DNA of 43,577 nt from NCBI GenBank assembly GCA_012727735.1, contig JAAYGM010000141.1, forward strand, positions 1 to 43,577. Reading direction: 5' to 3'. Shown here piece after piece: positions 31,989-40,416 of the stretch (position 1 is the stretch's first letter; each line of letters starts with the position of its first letter). Position numbers and translations under genes: made by a program. The notes beneath the pieces are model-generated. The model was not told where the DNA came from. It saw nothing but the letters and a program-made list of their open reading frames with translations, and searched no databases. The stretch is from Bacteroidales bacterium. Its GTDB lineage: Bacteria; Bacteroidota; Bacteroidia; Bacteroidales; Dysgonomonadaceae.

Positions 31989-33344
31989 ATGAATAACGAG
32001 GAAATTACAAAAACTTTATCAGATTCCGTAACATTTACGAGCAATATCGATAAAGAACTCTTTGCGAAAATGGGGGTAAAACGCGGACTCCGTAACGAGG
32101 ATCACTCAGGTGTACTTGCCGGTCTGACCCGTGTAGGTGATGTGGTGGGTTACGAACGTCAGGAAGACGGGACACTGAAGCCGGTACCCGGTAAGCTCTA
32201 CTATCGGGGGATGGATGTGGAAGAACTGGTGAAGGGTATTCAGTCAGAGAACAGACTGGGTTTTGAAGAGACCGCATTCCTTCTGCTGTCGGGTAAGCTG
32301 CCCACCAAAGAGGAGCTGGATGCTGTCAATGATCTCATCGCTCATACCATGCCGCTGAACCATAAGGCCACGATGAATATCCTCTCACTGAAAGGAAAGA
32401 ACATCATGAATATCCTTGCAAGAAGCGTGCTGGAGCTTTATGCCTATGATGAGAACCCCGACGATATCTCGCCCGATAACCTGGTGAAACAGTCGATCAA
32501 CCTGATTGCCAAGTTCCCCACCATCATCGCCTATGCCTATCAGGTGTTGCGTCACGATCAGATGGGACGTTCACTGCATATCCGTCACCCATATGAAAAT
32601 CGTTCGGTAGCTGAGAACTTCCTTTTCATGATGAAGGGGCGTGATAACTACACCGAACTCGATATCAGGATTCTCGATCTGGCTCTGATTCTTCATGCAG
32701 AGCACGGAGGAGGTAACAACTCTACATTCTCTGTCCGTGTGACCAGCTCAACCGAGACAGACACCTACTCTGCCATCGCTGCAGGCATAGGATCTCTGAA
32801 GGGCCCGTTGCACGGAGGTGCCAATATCAAGGTGCAGGGTATGCTCGAGGATATGAAGAAGAATGTGGACGACTGGACGAACGTTGAGCAGATCGATGCC
32901 TATCTGATGAAGATATTGAAGAAGGAGGCTTACGACCGCACCGGCCTGATCTATGGTATCGGACATGCTGTCTACACCGTCAGCGACCCGCGTGCCGACC
33001 TGTTGAAAGAGATGGCTCGTGATCTGGCCAGAGAGAAAGGGCGTGAGGAGGAGTTTAATTTTATGGAACTGATAGAAGAGCGTGCCGTTGAGGTGTTCCT
33101 CGATTTCAAGAAGCTGACCGCCAAATCAAGAACCTGTATCAATGTCGATTTCTACTCGGGATTTGTCTATGATGCAATTGGCTTGCCATCGGAAGTGTTC
33201 ACACCGCTGTTTGCCATGGCCCGTATCGTGGGCTGGTCGGCACACCGCATCGAGGAGATGAACTTTGCCAGCAAGCGGCTGATTCGTCCTGCTTACAAGA
33301 ACGTACGTGAGAAACAGGATTTTGTGGCGATGAATGAAAGATAA
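31989..33344 (+). CDS. gltA: Citrate synthase
   Basis: 451 residues. Condenses oxaloacetate and acetyl-CoA. Catalytic residues lie in [14 protein letters not shown] (His), [11 protein letters not shown] (His) and CINVDFYSG (Asp). The N-terminus is longer than in the short 2-methylcitrate synthase type and includes [29 protein letters not shown], typical of the citrate/methylcitrate synthases of Bacteroidetes and Clostridia. Specificity for acetyl- over propionyl-CoA is inferred from its place between aconitase and isocitrate dehydrogenase genes. The 111-base gap before it is AT-rich without a clear promoter. Confidence 0.93.
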   Translation: MNNEEITKTLSDSVTFTSNIDKELFAKMGVKRGLRNEDHSGVLAGLTRVGDVVGYERQEDGTLKPVPGKLYYRGMDVEELVKGIQSENRLGFEETAFLLLSGKLPTKEELDAVNDLIAHTMPLNHKATMNILSLKGKNIMNILARSVLELYAYDENPDDISPDNLVKQSINLIAKFPTIIAYAYQVLRHDQMGRSLHIRHPYENRSVAENFLFMMKGRDNYTELDIRILDLALILHAEHGGGNNSTFSVRVTSSTETDTYSAIAAGIGSLKGPLHGGANIKVQGMLEDMKKNVDDWTNVEQIDAYLMKILKKEAYDRTGLIYGIGHAVYTVSDPRADLLKEMARDLAREKGREEEFNFMELIEERAVEVFLDFKKLTAKSRTCINVDFYSGFVYDAIGLPSEVFTPLFAMARIVGWSAHRIEEMNFASKRLIRPAYKNVREKQDFVAMNER

Positions 33345-33348
33345 TAAG

Positions 33349-34575
33349 ATGCAGAAGATAAAAGTAGTGAATCCCGTCGTTGAACTTGACGGGGATGAAA
33401 TGACCAGAATTATCTGGTCATTTATCAAAGAACAGTTGATCCTCCCTTATCTGGATCTGGATATCAAATATTACGACCTGAGTATCGCACATCGCGATGC
33501 CACAGATGACCAGGTGACGGTGGATGCTGCCGAAGCAATCAACCGGTACAATGTTGGCATCAAGTGCGCCACTATCACCCCCGATGAAGCCCGTGTGGAG
33601 GAGTTCGGGCTGAAGAAGATGTGGCGGTCACCCAACGGCACCATCCGTAATATCGTCGGTGGTACCGTTTTTCGTGAGCCGATCATCTGCCGCAATATCC
33701 CGCGCTACGTGCAGGGGTGGACCGAGCCGATCATCATTGGCCGTCATGCTTACGGTGATCAGTACCGGGCCACCGATACCGTCATCAAAGGAAGAGGGAA
33801 GCTTACCATGTCCTTCACCGATGAGAAGGGGGAGACCACCAGCTGGGAGGTTTTCAACTTCAGGGGTGATGGTGTGGCCATGGCAATGTACAACACCGAT
33901 GAGTCGATCTACGGTTTTGCCCGTTCCTCCTTCCAGATGGCGCTGACAAAAGGGTACCCACTCTACATGTCGACGAAAAACACCATCCTTAAAGCATACG
34001 ACGGTCGCTTCAAGGATATCTTCCAGGAGGTATATGAGAAGGAGTTCAAAGAGGCGTTTGCGAAAGCAGGCATCACCTATGAACATCGGCTGATCGATGA
34101 TATGGTGGCCTCAGCCATGAAATGGAATGGTGGTTTTGTCTGGGCCTGTAAGAACTACGACGGCGATGTGCAGTCGGATACCGTGGCGCAGGGCTTCGGC
34201 TCGCTGGGGATGATGTCCTCCGTGCTGGTGACTCCCGACGGTAAGACGGTGGAGGCAGAAGCCGCCCACGGAACGGTGACACGTCATTACCGTCAGCATC
34301 AGCTGGGAAATGAGACCAGCACCAACCCCATCGCATCCATCTTCGCATGGACACGCGGTCTCGCACACCGCGGCAAGCTCGACGGGAACCAGGCGCTGAT
34401 CGATTTCTGCGGGAAGCTGGAGCAGGTGTGTGTGGAGACAGTGGAAGGTGGCGAGATGACCAAAGATCTTGCATTGCTTGTGCATGGCAATGATGTTACT
34501 CGCGACAACTGGTTGACTACGCAGGAGTTCCTGCATGCGCTGAAACGGAATCTGGAGAATAGCTATAAGCAATAA
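33349..34575 (+). CDS. idh: NADP-dependent isocitrate dehydrogenase, type II (eukaryote-like)
   Basis: 408 residues from the ATG at 33349; the ORF track's ATG at 33334 would overlap citrate synthase. It belongs to the subfamily of human IDH1/IDH2, not to that of E. coli Icd. Signatures include [40 protein letters not shown] (substrate Thr/Ser/Asn/Arg), [38 protein letters not shown] (Mg2+ Asp residues) and [11 protein letters not shown], whose Arg-His pair binds the NADP 2'-phosphate. It follows citrate synthase by 4 bases, so both isocitrate dehydrogenases belong to one cluster. Confidence 0.95.
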   Translation: MQKIKVVNPVVELDGDEMTRIIWSFIKEQLILPYLDLDIKYYDLSIAHRDATDDQVTVDAAEAINRYNVGIKCATITPDEARVEEFGLKKMWRSPNGTIRNIVGGTVFREPIICRNIPRYVQGWTEPIIIGRHAYGDQYRATDTVIKGRGKLTMSFTDEKGETTSWEVFNFRGDGVAMAMYNTDESIYGFARSSFQMALTKGYPLYMSTKNTILKAYDGRFKDIFQEVYEKEFKEAFAKAGITYEHRLIDDMVASAMKWNGGFVWACKNYDGDVQSDTVAQGFGSLGMMSSVLVTPDGKTVEAEAAHGTVTRHYRQHQLGNETSTNPIASIFAWTRGLAHRGKLDGNQALIDFCGKLEQVCVETVEGGEMTKDLALLVHGNDVTRDNWLTTQEFLHALKRNLENSYKQ

Positions 34576-34636
34576 GGTTTTAGCAATCAGCAATCAGCTT
34601 TCAACAGTCAGTTTTTGCGGAGTAAGATAAAAAACA

Positions 34637-34664
34637 GAAGGGCAGTCCAAACGGGCTGCCCTTC
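34637..34664. terminator. Bidirectional terminator between idh and the EF-G-like gene
   Basis: GAAGGGCAG (34637-34645) pairs with CTGCCCTTC (34656-34664) around a 10-base loop; A-rich on one flank. It separates convergent genes. Confidence 0.7.
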
Positions 34665-34703
34665 GTCATAATCAGTGAAAGACCTCAATCGGGGGGTCAG
34701 ATG

Positions 34704-36860
34704 TTAATCCTCTTTCTCCTGCTCCTCGTAAGTCTTCAGCAGCTTCTCCTGCACATCTGAAGGTACCAGCTCATAGCTGGCGAACTTCATGGTGAAGGAG
34801 GCCCTGCCGCCTGAAAGAGAGCTTAATGAGGTGGAGTAAGAGCTCATCTCTTTCAAAGGTACTTTGGCCTTCAGCATCTCAAAACCTTTCTCACTCTCCA
34901 TCCCCATGATCATGGCACGACGTCCCTGCAGATCACTCATCACATCCCCCATAAACTCACCCGGGACGGAGACGGTCACATCATATACCGGTTCAAGGAT
35001 CTTGGGTCCGGCATTCTTGAACGCGGTACTGAACGCATTCCTGCCGGCAAGCATAAAGGAGATCTCGTTGGAGTCCACCGGGTGCATTTTGCCGTCGTAG
35101 ACGATCACCCGCACATCACGGGCATAAGATCCGGTGAGTGGCCCCTGTTCCATGCGTGCCATGATTCCTTTCATGATGGCGGGCAGGAAGCGAGTGTCGA
35201 TGGCGCCGCCCACGATGCTGTTCACGAAAACCAGCTTACCACCCCAGTCCAGTTCAATCACCTGCGTGTCGCGGTTCTGGATCTTGAATTCCTGACCGTT
35301 AAAGCGATAGATCTCCTGCACGGGCATGCCATCGGTGTAAGGCTCTACGATGAGGTGTACCTCACCGAACTGACCGGCACCACCCGATTGTTTCTTGTGG
35401 CGATAATCGGCGCGTGCTGACTTGGTGATGGTCTCACGGTAGGGTATCTTTGGTTCGATAAATTCAATCTCAATCTTATCATTGTTTTCGAGGCGCCATT
35501 TCAATGTGCGCAGGTGAAATTCACCCTGCCCCGAGACGATGGTCTGCTTCAATTCTTTGGAGATCTCCACCCTCCATGTAGGATCTTCCTCTTTCATGCG
35601 GGTGAGCGCCTCATTCAGTTTCTCGGTGTTGGCTTCGTTCAATGCTTTGATCGCCCTGCGGTAACGTGGCTCGGGATATTTAATGAAATTGAACCTGTTC
35701 TCGGTTCCTTTAATATTCAGTGTGTTGCCGGTGCGTACATCCTTCAGCTTCACTGCTGCCCCAATGCTTCCTGCATGTAGCTCTTCGGCCTTGGTACGTA
35801 TCTGTCCGGCTACGGTATAGAGTTGTGCGAGACGTTCTTTCGAGTTGCGGTCGGCGTTGGTCATATCATCACCCTCCTTCACTGTTCCCGACATCACCTT
35901 GAAGTAAGATACCTCACCGATGTGTGGTTCAACGGTTGTCTTAAAAAAGAAAAGAGATGTGGGGGCGGCAGCATCGGGTTGAATCTCTTCTCCGTCACTG
36001 TTCACCGGAGCAGGCACATCGGTAGGCGAGGGTGCTACCATGTTCAGGAAGTTCATGATGCGGTGCACCGCCATATTTTTTTCGGCTGAGGAGCAGAAGA
36101 GCGGGAAGAGTGAGTGACTGATCATCCCCTTGTGGATACCGTCGCGCATCTCCTCTTCTGTAAGCGAGCCCTGGTCGAAGTACTTTTCCATCAATCCTTC
36201 GTCGTTCTCTGCTGCCGCTTCGAGCAACACCTGATAATATTCCCCGGCTCTCTCTTTCTCACTCTCCGGTATCTCCAGCACCTCGGGTGCTGTGGCCCCC
36301 GGCGACCATTGATATAGTTTTTGTTTCAGCACGTCCACGATGCCATTGAAGGAGCTGCCGCTGCCCACAGGATACTGTACAGGCACTATTTTGCTGCCAT
36401 ACAGATCTTTCATGCTGGCCAGGGTGTTGTCGAAATCAGCTTTCTCATGATCCATCTGGTTCACCAGCAGCACGATCGGTTTCTTCATCTTATCCACATA
36501 ACGGAACTGGTTAATGGTTCCCACCTCCACGCCATTGGCAGCGTTGATAAGCATAAGCGCCATATCGGTCACATTGAGGGCCGAGATCACCCCTCCTACA
36601 AAATCATCCGATCCCGGACAATCGATGAAATTCATCAGCTTCTCTTTCCATTCATACGAAAAAACAGTGGAGAAAACAGAATAACCATAATCTTTCTCCA
36701 CCGGGAAATAATCACTTACGGTATTCTTTCCATTCACTGAACCACGTCGTTTTATAAGACCACACTCGAAAAGCATTGCTTCTGCGAGAGTGGTCTTACC
36801 TGATCCGGCATTGCCAATAAGGGCAATGTTCTTAATTTCGTTTGTTTTGTAAACTTTCAT
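34704..36860 (-). CDS. EF-G2-type elongation factor G paralogue
   Basis: 718 residues with the five-domain EF-G layout. G1 is GNAGSGKTT (residues 16-24), G4 is NQMD and domain IV/V blocks (GGAGQFGEVHLIVEP, DSNEISFMLAGRNAF, GEFMGDVMSDLQGRRA) are intact. The G3 motif, normally DTPGHVDF, reads DCPGSDDF (residues 80-87): the catalytic histidine is replaced by Ser84. Switch I RGITI is also changed (YGYSV). It thus resembles the EF-G2 of Bacteroides thetaiotaomicron, reported to support translation without GTP hydrolysis and to matter during starvation in the gut. It is not a tetracycline-resistance protein, which would keep DTPGHMDF. Stands alone, with a long structured upstream gap. Confidence 0.9.
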   Translation of the reverse strand: MKVYKTNEIKNIALIGNAGSGKTTLAEAMLFECGLIKRRGSVNGKNTVSDYFPVEKDYGYSVFSTVFSYEWKEKLMNFIDCPGSDDFVGGVISALNVTDMALMLINAANGVEVGTINQFRYVDKMKKPIVLLVNQMDHEKADFDNTLASMKDLYGSKIVPVQYPVGSGSSFNGIVDVLKQKLYQWSPGATAPEVLEIPESEKERAGEYYQVLLEAAAENDEGLMEKYFDQGSLTEEEMRDGIHKGMISHSLFPLFCSSAEKNMAVHRIMNFLNMVAPSPTDVPAPVNSDGEEIQPDAAAPTSLFFFKTTVEPHIGEVSYFKVMSGTVKEGDDMTNADRNSKERLAQLYTVAGQIRTKAEELHAGSIGAAVKLKDVRTGNTLNIKGTENRFNFIKYPEPRYRRAIKALNEANTEKLNEALTRMKEEDPTWRVEISKELKQTIVSGQGEFHLRTLKWRLENNDKIEIEFIEPKIPYRETITKSARADYRHKKQSGGAGQFGEVHLIVEPYTDGMPVQEIYRFNGQEFKIQNRDTQVIELDWGGKLVFVNSIVGGAIDTRFLPAIMKGIMARMEQGPLTGSYARDVRVIVYDGKMHPVDSNEISFMLAGRNAFSTAFKNAGPKILEPVYDVTVSVPGEFMGDVMSDLQGRRAMIMGMESEKGFEMLKAKVPLKEMSSYSTSLSSLSGGRASFTMKFASYELVPSDVQEKLLKTYEEQEKED

Positions 36861-37286
36861 GATTAGAAATTATTTAATGTATAAAATGTTCTTTCACTGC
36901 ATTAAAAAGAGATTCCTCTCACCTTCCCTTCGCTGAGAATGAGAAGTCATGGAGCGTAAATGTATTAAAAATGACTTTGTGTCTGCTGGGAGAGCGACAA
37001 AGTCATACTATCATTAATAGTGTTGCAATTTATGAAAATCGCATGACAAAGAAAAATGTAACGTTTATGTTATAAAACATAAATGGAGGGGTTCTCCGTG
37101 AATAGCTGAAAATGTTAAACATTTTTACCTGTCGGTTGTTTATTTACGACACAGTGGTACATGATTTATAAACGATACATGGCGGATGAAAGAAGGAGCA
37201 GCCAGGCACTGCTCCCCTTATCTGTTGTTGTGCCCTTACTGCCTTGAAACGATTCAAATAATACAATTTATAATTTTCAGATAAGT
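36861..37286. promoter_or_regulatory. 426-base divergent intergenic region with four dyad-symmetry elements
   Basis: No gene of reasonable size. Four inverted repeats are visible: ATGACTTTGT/ACAAAGTCAT (36971-37006, 16-base loop, T-run on the minus strand, so attenuator-like for the EF-G2 gene), TTTATGTT-ATAA-AACATAAA (37064-37083), AAAATGT-TAA-ACATTTT (37109-37125) and GGAGCAG/CTGCTCC (37195-37215, 7-base loop). The two middle dyads share an ATGTTA...AACAT core and may bind one regulator. No full TAnnTTTG promoter was found for either gene. Confidence 0.5.
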
Positions 37287-39959
37287 ATGGATCACTATTA
37301 CAACCAACCTATTGACGATCTGTTGCAGCAATTCAATGTTACTTCCGATACCGGTCTCAGTGACGAAGAGGTGAAGAGACGAATTGAAGAACATGGGCCG
37401 AATCAACTTGAATCGACAAAGCAAAAATCACTCCTCTCCATGTTTTTTGATCAGTTCAAGAGCAGCATGGTTGTGATCCTCTTAATTGCCGCCATTATAT
37501 CGGGTGTGATTGGTGTGATGCATAACGAGGGGCTGGTGGAGAGCTTTGTGATTCTCGCTATTCTGATTATCAACGCGATCATAGGTACGATACAGGAGAT
37601 GAAGGCGCAATCATCGCTCGAAGCGCTGAACAGGATGAGCTCCCCCCACACGAAAGTGTTGCGTGGCGGACAGGTCGCCGAGGTGGTCTCCACCGAGATT
37701 GTGCCGGGTGACATTGTGATACTCGATACGGGTGATATCATCCCTGCCGATCTGCGCCTGATTGAAGCGGTGAACCTGAAGATCCAGGAGTCGGCACTCA
37801 CGGGTGAATCGGTGCCGGTAGAGAAAACCGATGCGCTGCTGGAAGCGAAAGAGATACCACTGGGTGACCGGGACAATATGGCTTTCTCTACCAGCACGGT
37901 CACCTATGGCCGCGGAAAAGGAGTGGTGGTGGGTACCGGCATGCAGACCGAGGTGGGTAAGATAGCCCACATGCTTCAGCATACCGAGGCGACGGAGACA
38001 CCCATGGGCAAGCGCCTCCAGCAGTTGGGGAAGGTGCTGGGTTATGTTGCTCTTGGAATCTGCGCTGTGATTTTCATCGTGGGCGTCTCCTATGGCAATG
38101 ACTGGATGGATATGCTGATGATGGCAGTCAGCCTGGCAGTAGCAGCCATCCCCGAAGGACTGCAGATCGTCTCAACGATTGTGCTGGCGATAGGTGTGCA
38201 GCGTCTGGTGAAGCTGAATGCCATTGTCCGCACGCTGCCATCGGTGGAGACGCTGGGAAGCACCACAGTGATCTGTTCCGATAAGACGGGGACACTCACA
38301 CAAAACAAGATGACGGTGGTGGAGGGATGGACCGGCGGTAACCGTGTCGATTTCCGTAATCCGCCGCTGCCCGAAGAGCTGGACAATGATGAGAAGCGAT
38401 TACTGCACACCTCACTGCTCTGTACCGATGCACATCTGAAGTTGACGCCTGACAGTAAGCATGAGACCTCCGGCGATCCTACCGAGACCGCCATCGTGGA
38501 TGTTGCTTTGTCGCTGAAAATAAATAAGGTTGCACTCGAAGAGCAGTTCCCCCGTGTGGAGGAGGTTCCTTTCGACTCAGAGAGAAAACGGATGGCCACC
38601 ATCAACAGGATGGAGGAGGGTCAGCTGCGGGTGAATGTGAAAGGTGGTCTTGATGAGGTGCTGAGTGTATCCACGCAGATTCTTATTCACGGAAAGGTAC
38701 GCCCCATCACCGAGGAGGACAGGGTGACCATCAGGGAGGATAATCATCGCATGGCACAATCAGCCCTGCGTGTGCTTGCGGTCGCCTATAAAGATATTGA
38801 TGCCCTCCCCGCTGAGGTGAGTGCTGAGACTGTGGAGCAGGAGCTTGTCTTTGTCGGTCTCCTCGGGCTGATCGATCCGGCCCGTCCCGAGGTCGTGGAA
38901 GCGGTGAAGAAGTGTAAGACAGCCGGTATCCGTCCCGTGATGATCACCGGTGATCATAAGGTGACAGCAGTGGCTATCGCAGAAGAGATCGGCATCTTTC
39001 AAGAGGGTAGTAAAGCAATAACAGGCACCGATCTGGTGGAAATGACCGATGAAGCGCTCTACCGTGATGTGCAGGATTACGCGGTCTATGCCCGTGTAGC
39101 ACCCGAGCACAAGGTGCGTATCGTAAAAGCATGGCAGTCGCAGGGTGAGATTGTCGCGATGACCGGCGACGGAGTGAACGATGCGCCGGCACTCAAGCAG
39201 GCCGATATAGGTGTAGCGATGGGTATCGTGGGTACGGAGGTGGCGAAGGATGCTTCCGATGTGATCCTGACAGACGATAACTTTGCTACCATCGTCGGTG
39301 CTGTGGAGGAGGGACGCCGTATCTATGACAATATTCTGAAAGCGATCCAGTTCCTTCTCTCAGCCAATGTGGGTGAGGTGCTGCTGATTTTTATCGCTTC
39401 CATCTTCAATATAGGCAACCCGCTCACCCCGATCCTTATTCTCTGGATCAACCTGGTGACCGACAGTCTTCCTGCACTGGCACTGAGCATGGACCCGGCT
39501 GAGAAGGACATCATGACCCGCAAGCCGAGAGATCCCAGGAAAGGGTTCTTTTCAAAGGGGATGATCTGGCGCATCATCTATCAGGGGGCCACCATTGGGT
39601 TGATCTCTCTGGCAGCCTATCTGATCGGTTTCAGGGATGGCGGTCAGCCGCTGGGACAGACCATGGCCTTTGCCGTGCTCGGATTCTCTCAGTTCTTTCA
39701 TATCCGCAATCTGCACTCCAACAGACGCTCCTCTTTCCGCACAAGCATTTTTAGCAACACGGCTCTGCTTGGTGCCATTTTCATCTCGGCCCTGTTCCTG
39801 CTGGCGGTATTGATGATACCTGCGGTAAGAAATATCTTCGGTGTGGTTGAAATGGATTCTGTACACTGGATCTATGTGGGTGCACTCTCACTCGTTCCTA
39901 TCGTCGTGGTTGAACTGGTCAAGCTGATGCGGGTTAATCACACAAAGGATGAGTATTGA
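37287..39959 (+). CDS. Calcium-translocating P-type ATPase (P2A, SERCA/LMCA-like)
   Basis: 890 residues. N-terminal cation-ATPase domain, actuator loop TGES (about residue 172), phosphorylation site DKTGTLT, hinge TGDGVNDAPALK and about ten membrane helices. The Ca2+ site residues known from SERCA are kept: AAIPEGL in helix 4, NVGEV in helix 5 and NLVTDSLPA in helix 6. It therefore should export Ca2+ from the cytoplasm, probably in exchange for protons; some relatives carry other divalent ions. Length is normal for bacterial members. Monocistronic in appearance, divergent from the EF-G2 gene. Confidence 0.92.
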   Translation: MDHYYNQPIDDLLQQFNVTSDTGLSDEEVKRRIEEHGPNQLESTKQKSLLSMFFDQFKSSMVVILLIAAIISGVIGVMHNEGLVESFVILAILIINAIIGTIQEMKAQSSLEALNRMSSPHTKVLRGGQVAEVVSTEIVPGDIVILDTGDIIPADLRLIEAVNLKIQESALTGESVPVEKTDALLEAKEIPLGDRDNMAFSTSTVTYGRGKGVVVGTGMQTEVGKIAHMLQHTEATETPMGKRLQQLGKVLGYVALGICAVIFIVGVSYGNDWMDMLMMAVSLAVAAIPEGLQIVSTIVLAIGVQRLVKLNAIVRTLPSVETLGSTTVICSDKTGTLTQNKMTVVEGWTGGNRVDFRNPPLPEELDNDEKRLLHTSLLCTDAHLKLTPDSKHETSGDPTETAIVDVALSLKINKVALEEQFPRVEEVPFDSERKRMATINRMEEGQLRVNVKGGLDEVLSVSTQILIHGKVRPITEEDRVTIREDNHRMAQSALRVLAVAYKDIDALPAEVSAETVEQELVFVGLLGLIDPARPEVVEAVKKCKTAGIRPVMITGDHKVTAVAIAEEIGIFQEGSKAITGTDLVEMTDEALYRDVQDYAVYARVAPEHKVRIVKAWQSQGEIVAMTGDGVNDAPALKQADIGVAMGIVGTEVAKDASDVILTDDNFATIVGAVEEGRRIYDNILKAIQFLLSANVGEVLLIFIASIFNIGNPLTPILILWINLVTDSLPALALSMDPAEKDIMTRKPRDPRKGFFSKGMIWRIIYQGATIGLISLAAYLIGFRDGGQPLGQTMAFAVLGFSQFFHIRNLHSNRRSSFRTSIFSNTALLGAIFISALFLLAVLMIPAVRNIFGVVEMDSVHWIYVGALSLVPIVVVELVKLMRVNHTKDEY

Positions 39960-40016
39960 AGCTGAAGAAAGATAAAAGCAAATTAAAAAAACTTTATTTT
40001 GCGCAATTTGGTGCTA

Positions 40017-40051
40017 TTTGTGCATCAAATGGAATTTTTTTTGTATTTTTG
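40017..40051 (+). promoter_or_regulatory. Probable promoter of the oad operon
   Basis: TTTG (40017-40020), 23 bases, TATTTTTG (40044-40051). The -7 element fits; the spacer is slightly long. Leader of about 90 bases to oadG. Confidence 0.42.
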
Positions 40052-40145
40052 ATTTTAAAATTTACACTCTTGTGTTAATTCCGTCCTATTTCTTTCATTT
40101 AGGTATTGTCGGGTTATCAATCGTCGGGGTAAAAAAAAACTGTTT

Positions 40146-40400
40146 ATGGAACATTTAAATGAAGCGTTGGGCTTACTCGCAGTAGGGATGATTATGGTAT
40201 TTTTCATTCTCCTCCTTGTTGTTGTTATCGGGAATGTGGTGATCATGCTCACCAACCGTTTTGTACCGGTAACGGATAAACCCGGCAAGGGAGGAGCTGG
40301 CGGGAAAAGCAACCATCCGAAGAAGCTGGCGGTCATCGCTGCAGTGGTTGATGTGATCACGCATGGCAAAGGCCGGGTGGATTCAATACAGAAAAAATAA
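40146..40400 (+). CDS. oadG: Oxaloacetate decarboxylase gamma subunit
   Basis: 84 residues. One N-terminal membrane helix (LGLLAVGMIMVFFILLLVVVIGNVVIML, about 8-36), a basic Gly/Lys linker (DKPGKGGAGGKSNHPKK) and a short C-terminal region (VIAAVVDVITHGKGR). This is the usual size and layout of the OadG/PccX-type small anchor that holds the biotin-dependent decarboxylase complex together. Its stop is 16 bases before the oadA start. The neighbouring genes confirm the call, since small gamma subunits are hard to identify alone. Confidence 0.88.
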   Translation: MEHLNEALGLLAVGMIMVFFILLLVVVIGNVVIMLTNRFVPVTDKPGKGGAGGKSNHPKKLAVIAAVVDVITHGKGRVDSIQKK

Positions 40401-40416
40401 AATTAAAATATATCAG

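Noticed and set aside
36894-36950. 18-codon leader peptide before the EF-G2 gene
   Set aside because: No Shine-Dalgarno and no run of regulatory codons. It is mentioned in the attenuator finding but not called as a gene.
37150-37220. yybP-ykoY manganese riboswitch (minus-strand AAGGGGAGCAG)
   Set aside because: Only the first block resembles the motif. The second conserved loop is missing, and the strand points to EF-G2 rather than the P-type ATPase.
40363-40416. 18-codon extension of oadA overlapping oadG
   Set aside because: MKKEIKFSLLYRDM at 40417 is the family start, and the extension would overlap oadG out of frame.
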